DNA of 17,687 nucleotides from contig CAZIOH010000118.1 of the NCBI GenBank assembly GCA_964540815.1, positions 1-17,687 of the forward strand. Reading direction: 5' to 3'. Origin of the DNA: CAZIOH01 sp964540815. GTDB lineage: Bacteria; Myxococcota_A; Polyangia; Fen-1088. The position numbers and the translations under genes are program-made. The notes beneath the pieces are model-generated. The model searched no databases. It saw nothing but the letters and a program-made list of their open reading frames with translations, and was not told the origin of the DNA. Of this stretch, positions 7,018 through 14,090 are shown piece by piece (within the stretch, counting starts at the first letter, position 1; the number at the start of each line of letters is the position of its first letter).

Positions 7018-8148
7018 ATGAAGGTGGTGAGCAGATTCGGCGGGATCTCGGGAGGGATGGTTCTGATTCTGGTTCTGGTGGGCTGCGGGTCAGCCAGCTA
7101 TTTCCGAGCCCCCGGCGGCGAAGCGGGCGCGGACGGGCGCGCCGACGCCGGGGAGACGGGGGTGATCTTCATCGGGATGCCCAGCGGCGGTACCGGCGGT
7201 GTCTCGACCACGGGCGAGGGGTCGGGAGGAACCGGGGGCTCCGCGGGTGCCCTCGGCGGGGCGACCGTGGTCGAAACCATGGTCGGAGCCACGGCCGGCA
7301 GCTCGACCGGCGAAGGGGGAGGAGGAGGCAGCGGACCTGACGGGAGCACCAGCCCGAGCGGGGCCGCGGGGGCAGCAGCGCCGGCCTCGGGAGGCGCTTC
7401 GCAGTCCGGGGGCCAGCCCGGATCGTCGCCGGGGCGCAACACGGGCGGGAGCCCGGCTTCGGGAGGGAGCCCGGGCGCGGCAGGAAAGGCGCCGAGCAGC
7501 GCCGATGGCGGGAGCGGGGGGAGCTCGCGCGGCGGAACGGGAGGCGAGCCGGGGTCAGTCGGCGGTCCGGCCCCGACCGGGGGGGGCGGCGCCGGGGCGT
7601 CACCCACGACCGGGCCGTCTGGCGGGAGATCCGGGACCGCCGGAGCCGGGGCGGCAGGGTCCACCGTGTCCCTCGACAGCACGAAGTTCTCCTTCGAGCC
7701 CCCGTATTCGTCGTCCGACCCGTCGGCGCCGTACCAGCTCTGGCGGGCGGTCCCAGGATCGCCGCCGTTCGAATCGGTTCAGCCCACCGATGCGTTCCAA
7801 TTCCTCGGGACTCATGCGCTGGCCGGTCAACTGAACGCCACGTCCCCGCAGGTTTACGACGTGGGCGTCCTGGCACCCCGCGTTCCCCCCGGGGCCACCG
7901 TCACCTTTCACGTGCTGGTTCCCGCCGGGTCGACGGTCAGCTGGGTCGAGCCCTACGTGCAGCAGGGCCCTCCCAGCGACCTCCTGACCGGAACGATGGT
8001 GCCGATTGGCCAGCTCTCGATCGACGCATGGAACACCTTGACGGTGGGGGTGCCCGCCAGAGCCTCCCCCCTGCAGGTGCTCGGCGTGAGGTTCAACGTG
8101 TCCGGGCCGTGGCGCGGAGCGGTCTACATCGACAGCGTCGATTGGTGA
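7018..8148 (+). CDS. Gly/Ser-rich lipoprotein with C-terminal carbohydrate-binding-like beta-sandwich
   Basis: A predicted 376-residue lipoprotein. The N-terminus MKVVSRFGGISGGMVLILVL followed by VGCGS is a type II signal peptide with lipobox L20-V-G-C23. Residues ~33-215 are a long Gly/Ser/Thr/Ala/Pro linker of the GGTGG, GGSGG kind that is common in Myxococcota surface proteins. Residues ~217-376 form a folded domain with alternating hydrophobics and the pattern FEPPYSSSDP ... GTHALAGQL ... PPGATVTFHVLVPAG ... WNTLTVGVPA ... LGVRFNVSG ... GAVYIDSVDW. That layout resembles jelly-roll carbohydrate-binding modules attached to polysaccharide-degrading enzymes, although no catalytic domain is present. 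The role could be binding of extracellular polysaccharide; the family is not certain. ATG 7018 is fixed by the signal peptide and the purine-rich Shine-Dalgarno. Confidence 0.75.
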   Translation: MKVVSRFGGISGGMVLILVLVGCGSASYFRAPGGEAGADGRADAGETGVIFIGMPSGGTGGVSTTGEGSGGTGGSAGALGGATVVETMVGATAGSSTGEGGGGGSGPDGSTSPSGAAGAAAPASGGASQSGGQPGSSPGRNTGGSPASGGSPGAAGKAPSSADGGSGGSSRGGTGGEPGSVGGPAPTGGGGAGASPTTGPSGGRSGTAGAGAAGSTVSLDSTKFSFEPPYSSSDPSAPYQLWRAVPGSPPFESVQPTDAFQFLGTHALAGQLNATSPQVYDVGVLAPRVPPGATVTFHVLVPAGSTVSWVEPYVQQGPPSDLLTGTMVPIGQLSIDAWNTLTVGVPARASPLQVLGVRFNVSGPWRGAVYIDSVDW

Positions 8149-8171
8149 CGGTCAGGCCCGAATCCAGCGTC

Positions 8172-8200
8172 TTTGCGGCCGGGCGCAGGGTCCCCATAAT
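8172..8200 (+). promoter_or_regulatory. Candidate promoter of the DUF2127-type gene
   Basis: TTTGCG (8172-8177), a 17-bp spacer and CATAAT (8195-8200, 5/6 to TATAAT) lie 9 nt before the ATG at 8210. There is no Shine-Dalgarno in those 9 nt, so the transcript would have a leader of about 2-3 nt. Confidence 0.5.
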
Positions 8201-8209
8201 CAGCGGGCG

Positions 8210-8677
8210 ATGGCGGCCGGCGACAGGATGCTGCGGTGGATTGGGCTCTTCAAGCTGGCCAAGGCCACGGCCCTGATCGCCGTCGGGGTGGCGGGCCTGG
8301 CTGAGCTGCCGCGCGAGCTGGCTCGGAGGCTCCACCACGCGGTCGCCTGGCTGGGGCTGTTCCCCGGGCACCTGGCCTTCGATCTGCTGCTCGGCCGCCT
8401 GTGGTCTCTCGACCCGAAGACCGAGCACGTGATCAGCCTGCTCCTCATCGGCTACGCCATGATCTTCCTGGTCGAAGCGTGGGGCCTCTTGTCCCGGAAG
8501 CGCTGGGCAGAGTGGCTGACGGTCATCGTGACGGGCTCGTTCGTCCCGCTCGAGATCTACGAGATCGCCCGGCACGCGAGCCCGGGACGGATCGCCGCGG
8601 TGCTGGTCAACCTGGCGATCGTCGGCTACCTCGTCGGCCGGCGCGCCGAGCACCGGCGGGGCAGGCTCCTGGCCTGA
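8210..8677 (+). CDS. DUF2127-type small integral membrane protein
   Basis: A 155-residue inner-membrane protein with four likely membrane segments (~15-33, 73-94, 101-119, 128-143). The opening RWIGLFKLAKATALIAVGV, the central RKRWAEWLTVIVTGSFVPLE and the ending LVNLAIVGYLVGRR are typical of the predicted membrane family DUF2127, which has no assigned biochemical role. The hydrophilic loop ~34-70 lies between the first two segments, as in that family. The ATG at 8210 follows directly on a promoter-like element. The gene lies 61 bp after the Gly-rich lipoprotein gene and converges on the emrB-type gene, whose stop codon is only 5 bp away, leaving no room for a separate terminator. Confidence 0.75.
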   Translation: MAAGDRMLRWIGLFKLAKATALIAVGVAGLAELPRELARRLHHAVAWLGLFPGHLAFDLLLGRLWSLDPKTEHVISLLLIGYAMIFLVEAWGLLSRKRWAEWLTVIVTGSFVPLEIYEIARHASPGRIAAVLVNLAIVGYLVGRRAEHRRGRLLA

Positions 8678-8682
8678 TGAGG

Positions 8683-10293
8683 TCAGTGACCGCCGACGGG
8701 AGCGCCCTGGGTGCGAGGACGCCGGGCGAGGAGCAGGAGCGGGAGCATCGCCGCCGTCGCGATGGCGAGGGCCTTGAGCGCGTCGATGTACGCCAGGGTC
8801 ACGGCCTGCTGCTGGACCTGCCGGTAGACCAGGGACATCGCCTTGTGCGTGGACTCGAGGGAGCTGGCGCCGACCCGCTCGAAGGTCCGGGCGAGGCCGG
8901 CCAGCCGCGACAGGAAGACCGGGTTGTAGTTGCTCGCGTGATCGGCGAGCGTGCTCTGGTGGAACTGGGTCCGGCGGGCGATGAGGGTGGTGACGAAGGC
9001 GATGCCGATGTCGCCTCCCATGTTGCGCGACAGGTTCACGATGCCCGAGACGGCATTGTTCTTCTCGGGCGGCACGCCCGCGTAGACCAGGGTATTGATC
9101 GGGATGAACAGGAAGGGCAGGCCGATCGACTGGAAGGCCCGCAGCTTGATGGCCGTGACGAAGTCGATGCCGACGTACAGGTGGCGCGTCATGTAGAACA
9201 GCGACACCGACAGGGCCACGAAGCCGAAGGCGATCATCTTGCGCGGGTCGGTCTTGGCCAGCATGCGGCCCACGAAGGGCAAGAGCAGGATGACCACGAA
9301 GCCGCCCGGTGACAGCGCCATCCCGGACTGCTGAGCCGAGTAGCCCATCAGGACCTGCATGAACTGGGGCAGCAGCACGGTCGACCCGTAGAGGGTGAGC
9401 CCGAGGGTCAGCATCATGATGTTGGCGACCGCGAAGGTGCGGCTGCGGAACATCTTCACGTCGACCACCGGATTGGGGTGCTGGCGCTCCCACAGCACGA
9501 ACGACAGCAGCGACACCCCCGCCACGATGGCGGTCCCGGTGATGAACGACGAGGCGAACCACTCCAGCTCCTGTCCCTTGTCGAGGACGATCTCGAGGCA
9601 GGTGAGCCCGAGCGCGATCAGGCCGAGACCGACGAAGTCGATCGCTCCCGCCCGGTTCTTGCCGGCCTGGATGTGCGGCGGGTCGGAGACCAGCCGGTTG
9701 GTGAGGACCAGCGAGACCATCCCGACCGGGATGTTGATGAAGAAGATCCAGCGCCACGAGAAGTGGTCGGTGATGAATCCGCCCAGCGTTGGACCGATGG
9801 CCGGCGCCAGCACCACCGCCATGCCGTACACCGCGAAGGCCATCCCGCGCTTGGCCACCGGGAAGGTGTCGGCCAGGATGGCCTGCTCGCTCGGGCCGAG
9901 CCCGCCGCCCCCGAGGCCCTGCAGCACCCGGAAGAAGATCAGGAATCCGAGCGAGGGCGAAACCCCGCACAGGAACGAGCTCAAGGTGAACAGCACCACG
10001 CAGCTCATGTAGAAGCGCTTGCGGCCCACCTTGGACGCGATCCACCCGCTGATGGGCAAGATCACCGCATTCGACACCAGGTACGACGTCAAGACCCAGG
10101 TGCTCTCGTCCTGGCTCACCGACAGGTTGCCGGCGATGTGCGGCAAGGACACGTTCGCGATGCTGGTGTCGAGCACCTCCATGAAGGTCGCCATGGTGAC
10201 CACCAGGGCGATGGCCCACGGGTTGTGGCCGTTGGTCCAGCCCTCGGTGAAGTAGGCGGGCCGCGGCGCCGCGACCCCGTCGCTCGCGCTCAC
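8683..10293 (-). CDS. emrB: EmrB/QacA-type multidrug efflux transporter (MFS, DHA2 family)
   Basis: A 536-residue drug:proton antiporter of the major facilitator superfamily, DHA2 family (14 membrane segments expected). Family motifs are intact: motif D1 LDTSIANVSLP (41-51), motif A GWIASKVGRKRFY (83-95), motif B RVLQGLGGGGLGP (122-134) and motif C GMAVVLAPAIGPTLGGFI (157-174), followed by WRWIFFINIPVG. The GTG start at 10293 shares GTGA with the stop of the adaptor gene, so translation is probably coupled. With EmrA it would form an inner-membrane pump exporting hydrophobic or amphipathic compounds through an outer-membrane channel such as TolC; no channel gene is in the window. The substrate is unknown, so the symbol denotes family rather than proven orthology. 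The frame runs on far upstream, antisense-free, but only as an out-of-frame reading of emrA. Confidence 0.92.
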   Translation of the reverse strand: MSASDGVAAPRPAYFTEGWTNGHNPWAIALVVTMATFMEVLDTSIANVSLPHIAGNLSVSQDESTWVLTSYLVSNAVILPISGWIASKVGRKRFYMSCVVLFTLSSFLCGVSPSLGFLIFFRVLQGLGGGGLGPSEQAILADTFPVAKRGMAFAVYGMAVVLAPAIGPTLGGFITDHFSWRWIFFINIPVGMVSLVLTNRLVSDPPHIQAGKNRAGAIDFVGLGLIALGLTCLEIVLDKGQELEWFASSFITGTAIVAGVSLLSFVLWERQHPNPVVDVKMFRSRTFAVANIMMLTLGLTLYGSTVLLPQFMQVLMGYSAQQSGMALSPGGFVVILLLPFVGRMLAKTDPRKMIAFGFVALSVSLFYMTRHLYVGIDFVTAIKLRAFQSIGLPFLFIPINTLVYAGVPPEKNNAVSGIVNLSRNMGGDIGIAFVTTLIARRTQFHQSTLADHASNYNPVFLSRLAGLARTFERVGASSLESTHKAMSLVYRQVQQQAVTLAYIDALKALAIATAAMLPLLLLARRPRTQGAPVGGH

Positions 10294-11579
10294 GGCGTGA
10301 TCCGAACCTTGGGCTCGGCCGACATGCCGGGGCGCAGGCGCTCGAGGCCGGGCTGTCCGGGATCGAGCCGGATGCGCACCGGGATCCGCTGCACCACCTT
10401 CACGTAGTTGCCCGAGGCGTTCTCGGGCGGCAAGAGGCTCATCCGCGAGCCCGTCGCGGCGCCCATGCTCTCGATCTGGCCGGTGAGCTCCGCGCCGAGC
10501 GCATCGATGCGCACGGTCGCGGCCTGCCCGGCTTGCATGTGCTCGACCTGGGTCTCGCGGAAGTTGGCGGTGATCCACAGCCCGTTGGTCTGGGCGATCG
10601 CCACCAGCTGTTGCCCCGGGGCCACGTGATCGCCCACGCTGACGGCCTTCTTGGCGACCACGCCCTCCACGGGGCTGCGCAGCACCGCGTAGCTGGCGTT
10701 GAGCTCGGCCTGCGCCAGCTGGGCCCGCGCGAGCTCGAGGTTGGCCTGCCGCGAGAGCACCGACGCCCGCCGCGTCTCGACCTGCCTCGGGGCGTTCCTC
10801 CGTACCTCGGTCAGGCGGCTGCGCGACGCCACCAGCTGGGCCTGGAGCTGGAGCACCCGCTGGCGCGCCGCCGCCAGCGACTGCTTGATGGCCTGAACCT
10901 GGGCGGCGGCGGTCTCGGCGGTGGTGATCCGCCGGTCCACGTCGGCCTGCGGGATGGCTTGTCCCTTGAGCAGCTCCTCCCCGCGGCGGCGCTCGATCTC
11001 GGCGAGGCGCTGGTTGCCCTCGGCCTCGACCAGGCGCGCGGCCAGCTGGTCGACGTCCTTCTGGGCGGCGCTGATGCCGGCGTTCGCGCCGGCCAGCTCC
11101 GACGAGGCCCCGGCCACCGCGGCGGTGTTGCTGGTCTCGGTGATCGACACGGAGGGATCCTCGGCCTGCAGCTGGGCCTCGGCCAGGGCCACCGACGCTC
11201 GGGCTTGCTTGACCTCGACCGCCAGATCGTTCGCGTCGATCTCGAGCAGGAGATCGCCCACGTGCACCGGCTGGTTCTCGACCACGCGCACGCCGGTCAC
11301 CGTGCCCGCGACCCGGGTCCCGATGTTGCTGATGTTGCCGTCGACCTGCGCGTCGTCGGTGTCCTCGTACTTGCGCCCGTTCCACCAGTAGATGAAGGCC
11401 ACCGCGGCCACCACCGCGACCGCGACCAGCAGGGCGATGCGGCGCCCAGGTCCGGGCGCAGGCTTGGTCGCGGGCCCAGGCCCGGCTGGGCTGCGCCGTC
11501 CTTCGTCGATGGCCGGCGCACTCGCCGTCGCCGGCGCCCGGAGACTGCCGGCAGGTCTCGACTCTGGCGATGTGCTCAT
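10290..11579 (-). CDS. emrA: EmrA/HlyD-type membrane fusion (adaptor) protein
   Basis: A 429-residue periplasmic adaptor. A Pro/Ala-rich cytoplasmic tail (1-46) precedes one membrane anchor (~48-66, ALLVAVAVVAAVAFIYWW). Next comes the first half of the lipoyl/barrel region with YEDTDDAQVDGNISNIGTRV, typical of EmrA-like adaptors, then a long Ala/Gln/Arg-rich coiled-coil hairpin (~120-290), then the returning lipoyl half (NASYAVLRSPVEGVVAKKAV) and a beta-barrel ending RPGMSAEPKVRI. Such adaptors link an inner-membrane DHA2 pump to an outer-membrane channel. The ATG at 11579 has no Shine-Dalgarno but a promoter-like element lies 7 nt upstream. Its stop overlaps the emrB start by 4 bp. No regulator gene (for example MarR or TetR) adjoins the pair. 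Confidence 0.92.
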   Translation of the reverse strand: MSTSPESRPAGSLRAPATASAPAIDEGRRSPAGPGPATKPAPGPGRRIALLVAVAVVAAVAFIYWWNGRKYEDTDDAQVDGNISNIGTRVAGTVTGVRVVENQPVHVGDLLLEIDANDLAVEVKQARASVALAEAQLQAEDPSVSITETSNTAAVAGASSELAGANAGISAAQKDVDQLAARLVEAEGNQRLAEIERRRGEELLKGQAIPQADVDRRITTAETAAAQVQAIKQSLAAARQRVLQLQAQLVASRSRLTEVRRNAPRQVETRRASVLSRQANLELARAQLAQAELNASYAVLRSPVEGVVAKKAVSVGDHVAPGQQLVAIAQTNGLWITANFRETQVEHMQAGQAATVRIDALGAELTGQIESMGAATGSRMSLLPPENASGNYVKVVQRIPVRIRLDPGQPGLERLRPGMSAEPKVRITP

Positions 11580-11586
11580 GGCGCAG

Positions 11587-11615
11587 GTCTTAGACGGCGG
11601 ATGCCCTCGGCGCAA
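11587..11615 (-). promoter_or_regulatory. Candidate promoter of the emrAB pair, leaderless
   Basis: On the - strand TTGCGC (11610-11615), a 17-bp spacer and TAAGAC (11587-11592) precede the ATG by 7 nt. The -35 TTG and the TA of the -10 box are kept, the final T of the -10 is not. No Shine-Dalgarno is present. Confidence 0.4.
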
Positions 11616-11713
11616 GGTCGGTTGCCGCCCCCGCGACCGACCTCGGGACCGGCCCCGAGCCGATCTCTCCCGCGGCGCGACCGGGGACCCGTCAGCTCCG
11701 CGCGCACGGCGTC

Positions 11714-11748
11714 GGCGGAGGGCGGAGGGCGGAGGGCGGAGGGCAGCG
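11714..11748 (+). repeat. 7-bp tandem repeat with G-quadruplex pattern
   Basis: GGCGGAG is repeated four times without change (11714-11741) and followed by a degenerate copy. On the + strand this gives four GGG runs at 11720, 11727, 11734 and 11741, each separated by the 4-nt loop CGGA, which fits the G3-N(1-7) rule for an intramolecular quadruplex. It sits in the divergent spacer, ~80 bp before the VOC-fusion start and ~140 bp before the emrA start. Confidence 0.75.
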
Positions 11749-11810
11749 GGAGGAGAGGGCAGACGCTTGAACGGGGAGCTTGCTTCGCCCTCCGGTCCGC
11801 CTGCCTCCTG

Positions 11811-11816
11811 TAGACT
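11811..11816 (+). promoter_or_regulatory. -10-like hexamer of the VOC-fusion gene, leaderless
   Basis: TAGACT lies exactly 7 nt before the GTG at 11824, and no Shine-Dalgarno intervenes. I see no good -35 box at the right distance, so the call rests on the -10 box and its position, which is the same as in other genes of this window. Confidence 0.4.
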
Positions 11817-11823
11817 GCGTGGC

Positions 11824-12840
11824 GTGCGGCTCAACCACGTGACGCTCATGAGCGCGGACCCGGAGCGCGTGCTCCCGTTCTACGAGGGCCTCGGGTTGAC
11901 GGTGATCGTGCTCGATCGCGACACCGACGGGAGGCTGCGCTACGCGCGCCTGACCTTCCCCGAAGGCGACTCCACCTTGTCGCTCGAGCGCGCGGCGCAT
12001 GCGCTTCCGCCTGCGGCCCCCCGCCCGCCGAGCAGCGCCGCCTCCTCGGCCTCCGCGGCCTCCGCGGTGCTCTTCTTCGAGTGCGACGACCTCGACGCGC
12101 GCGTGGCCGCGCTGTCGGCGGCCGGGTACCGGTTCGAGGCCGGTCCCGAGACCAAACCCTGGCTGTGGCGCGAGGCCCGCTTGCGTGATCCCGACGGCCA
12201 GATGGTGTGTTTGTTTCGCGCGGGTTTCTATCGCGTCGATCCTCCGTGGCGGATCGCCTCTGCGCCCCTCCCCCCGGTGGCGGCGGCGGAGTTCGTCGTC
12301 GCCCTGCCCGAGGCGTTCCTGGCGGAGAACAACCGCGGCTACATCGACGTTCCGATACCGTCGGCACGGGACGGGCACATCGGGGCGTTCCTCGAGGAGA
12401 TCGCGCGCGGCGGCCCGACCGCCGCGGCCCAGGCGGCCGGTCGGCTCGGCCCACCTTACACCGCCACCCTGGTCGCCTACGCGGAGCGCATGGCCTCGCT
12501 CGGCGTGCGGACCGGCGGCACCCGACCCGCACGGCTCGGGGTCCTGGCGATCGCGCTCGTCTGGGCGGGCGCCGCGGACGTTCGCACCGCCATCCCGGTG
12601 CTCGGGGTGCTCTTCGACGGGATCCGCCGGGCCGGCGGCGATCCCCGGCACGCCTTCCGCGAGATCGCCGAGCTCGCGCCGCCCGACGTCGCGCCCGTGC
12701 TGCGCGACTTCCTCACCCGCCCCGACCTCGACGAGATCGCCCTCGAGATGGGCTTCTCGGCCGGCCGGGACCGCGACGGCTTCCGTTACCGGCGCACCTG
12801 GGGGAGCGGGCGCGTCGATCCCGACGACGACCTCACCTGA
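11824..12840 (+). CDS. VOC (glyoxalase-like) domain fused to an unrecognised helical domain
   Basis: A 338-residue soluble protein with two parts. Residues 1-~135 form a vicinal-oxygen-chelate domain: LNHVTLMSADPERVLPFYEG begins the first beta-alpha-beta-beta-beta module, a Pro/Ala/Ser linker follows (~60-80), and LRDPDGQMVCLFR closes the second. Of the four usual metal positions the first (H5) and second (E55, in LSLER) are kept, but the expected His in AVLFFECDDL and Glu in QMVCLF are replaced, so metal chemistry is doubtful and the fold may only bind a ligand, as in bleomycin-resistance-type members. Residues ~147-338 are mainly helical, start with FVVALPEAFLAENNRGYIDV and end with MGFSAGRDRDGFRYRRTW; I do not recognise this domain. 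GTG 11824 opens the VOC fold and is next to the -10 box. The 3' end overlaps the convergent oxygenase gene by 8 bp. Confidence 0.75.
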   Translation: MRLNHVTLMSADPERVLPFYEGLGLTVIVLDRDTDGRLRYARLTFPEGDSTLSLERAAHALPPAAPRPPSSAASSASAASAVLFFECDDLDARVAALSAAGYRFEAGPETKPWLWREARLRDPDGQMVCLFRAGFYRVDPPWRIASAPLPPVAAAEFVVALPEAFLAENNRGYIDVPIPSARDGHIGAFLEEIARGGPTAAAQAAGRLGPPYTATLVAYAERMASLGVRTGGTRPARLGVLAIALVWAGAADVRTAIPVLGVLFDGIRRAGGDPRHAFREIAELAPPDVAPVLRDFLTRPDLDEIALEMGFSAGRDRDGFRYRRTWGSGRVDPDDDLT

Positions 12841-13417
12841 AGTTGAAGGTGATGACGATGCGGCTCGCGTGGGTCCGCGGGTGCATGCTCGCGTGGTAGT
12901 GGCGGCCGTCGAACGCCACCATCTTGCCTTTCTTCGGCGGAATCCGCGCCAGCTCGCGGAACCGACCTTCGTTGGCGTGGCGCGCGGACTGCTGGAGGCT
13001 GACCTCCTCGGCGGTCTCCTTGAACAGCACGGTGTCCCCGTCGGAGTCGTTCACGTAGTAGAGGGCCACCATGTGGGGCTCGTAGAAATCCACGTGCGGG
13101 TTGTGGTGCGGCACCTCGAGGGGATTCTGCGGGAACATCCCGAGCCGCACCCGGATGAGGTTGGTGAACGGAAGCTTGGCCCGGTCGCAGAAGATGAACA
13201 GCAGGGGCACCAGCACCGCGTTGATGGTCGAGGTCACCGGGCTCGGGCTGGCGGCGGCGTCGAAGGCCATGTGGAAGAAGCCGCTGTAGCGGTGGGCGAA
13301 GGTCAGCCCGGGCCGGGCGCTCTCGGGGTGGAAATACCAGCCGAGCCCGGCCGTCTCGGCCTCGATCTGGTCCTGGTAGAGCTTGGGTATGACGTCCGGG
13401 ATCTCGATGACGCTCAT
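12833..13417 (-). CDS. 2-oxoglutarate/Fe(II)-dependent oxygenase-like protein
   Basis: A 194-residue cytoplasmic protein with the prolyl-hydroxylase-like double-stranded beta-helix signature. The iron facial triad is visible: H108-x-D110 in NPHVDFYEPHMVALYYVND and the distal H175 in FDGRHYHAS, with R186 in SRIVITFNF placed to bind 2-oxoglutarate. The block ALYYVNDSDGDTVLF is strongly reminiscent of 2OG oxygenases found in phages, particularly marine ones, as well as some bacteria. The substrate is unknown; hydroxylation of a protein or small molecule is likely. ATG 13417 has AAAGGG just upstream; a TTG at 13432 would add five residues. It lies 52 bp after uspA on the same strand and ends 8 bp inside the VOC-fusion gene. 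Confidence 0.8.
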   Translation of the reverse strand: MSVIEIPDVIPKLYQDQIEAETAGLGWYFHPESARPGLTFAHRYSGFFHMAFDAAASPSPVTSTINAVLVPLLFIFCDRAKLPFTNLIRVRLGMFPQNPLEVPHHNPHVDFYEPHMVALYYVNDSDGDTVLFKETAEEVSLQQSARHANEGRFRELARIPPKKGKMVAFDGRHYHASMHPRTHASRIVITFNFR

Positions 13418-13469
13418 GGGCCCTTTCGGCAAGTGAGAGCGACCAGCGTGCCGAGGGCCGCGCGCGTGG

Positions 13470-13961
13470 TCAAGCCCCAGAGGCCGCGTCGGCCTCCGCC
13501 GATGCCAGGTGGGCGTTCAGGCGATCGGCGTGCTGCGGGCCACGCACCGTGACCACCGGACAGTCGGCGTGACGCACGACATGCTCGGCGACGCTGCCGA
13601 GCAGCAGCCGACGCACCCCCGTCCGGCCGTGGGTCCCCATCACGATGAGGTCACAGCCGAGCTCGCGGATGGCTTCGAGGATCACCGAGCCCGGCGAGCC
13701 CGAACGGACCAGGATCTCCGCGGTGGCCTCGACGCGCTCCTCGACCGCGGCCTCGGCCAGCAACGCTTCGAACTTGCGGAGCTCGTCCTCGGTGGGGATG
13801 GTCACGGCCAGCATCTCCGGAGTCCCGCCGGCCAGGGGATCGATGGTGTGGATGAGCCGGATGGGCGGGCCCCCGGTCGCCCGGTGGAGCTCGGCCGCCC
13901 AGGCCAGCGCGTTCCGGGAGGCGGCACTGAAATCGTATGGCACGACGATCATGGGCTTCAT
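13470..13961 (-). CDS. Universal stress protein, UspA family, ATP-binding type
   Basis: A single-domain 163-residue Usp protein. The first strand MKPMIVVPYDFSAASRNALA is typical, and the nucleotide-binding signature G-x2-G-x9-G-S is complete (G109, G112, G122, S123 in GTHGRTGVRRLLLGS), so it belongs to the ATP-binding subgroup. The end CPVVTVRG is also canonical, followed by a polar tail (~141-163) of unknown use. These dimeric cytoplasmic proteins help survival under stress by poorly understood means. ATG 13961 matches the family start; an ATG at 14009 would add an Arg/Pro-rich peptide. It follows hutI on the same strand after 129 bp with a hairpin in between, so it is probably a separate unit, perhaps shared with the oxygenase gene. 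Confidence 0.92.
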   Translation of the reverse strand: MKPMIVVPYDFSAASRNALAWAAELHRATGGPPIRLIHTIDPLAGGTPEMLAVTIPTEDELRKFEALLAEAAVEERVEATAEILVRSGSPGSVILEAIRELGCDLIVMGTHGRTGVRRLLLGSVAEHVVRHADCPVVTVRGPQHADRLNAHLASAEADAASGA

Positions 13962-14056
13962 GCGGGAGGGACCTTGCGATCGACGTGCCAGCGTCGGCCG
14001 CGCCGGCATGTCCGCTCGCTGCGATCTCGCGCAAGGTTTTCTCGAACGCCGGGGGC

Positions 14057-14077
14057 GCCGCGCAGGTCCTGCGCGGC
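14057..14077 (-). terminator. Candidate terminator hairpin after the hut genes
   Basis: A perfect inverted repeat, GCCGCGCAGG (14057-14066) and CCTGCGCGGC (14068-14077) separated by one T, forms an 8-9-bp GC stem with a 3-5-nt loop. It lies 14 bp downstream of the hutI stop on the transcribed strand. No T-tract follows, so it may pause or protect the RNA end rather than be a classic intrinsic terminator. Confidence 0.45.
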
Positions 14078-14090
14078 ACGGCCGCCCCGG

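Noticed and set aside
7098..7682. A 194-residue Pro-rich protein on the - strand
   Set aside because: It is the complement of the Gly-rich linker of the + strand lipoprotein; Gly codons read as Pro in reverse.
13418..13432. TTG at 13432 as the start of the 2OG oxygenase
   Set aside because: ATG 13417 follows AAAGGG and the TTG has no purine-rich site before it, though the short spacing keeps the alternative open.
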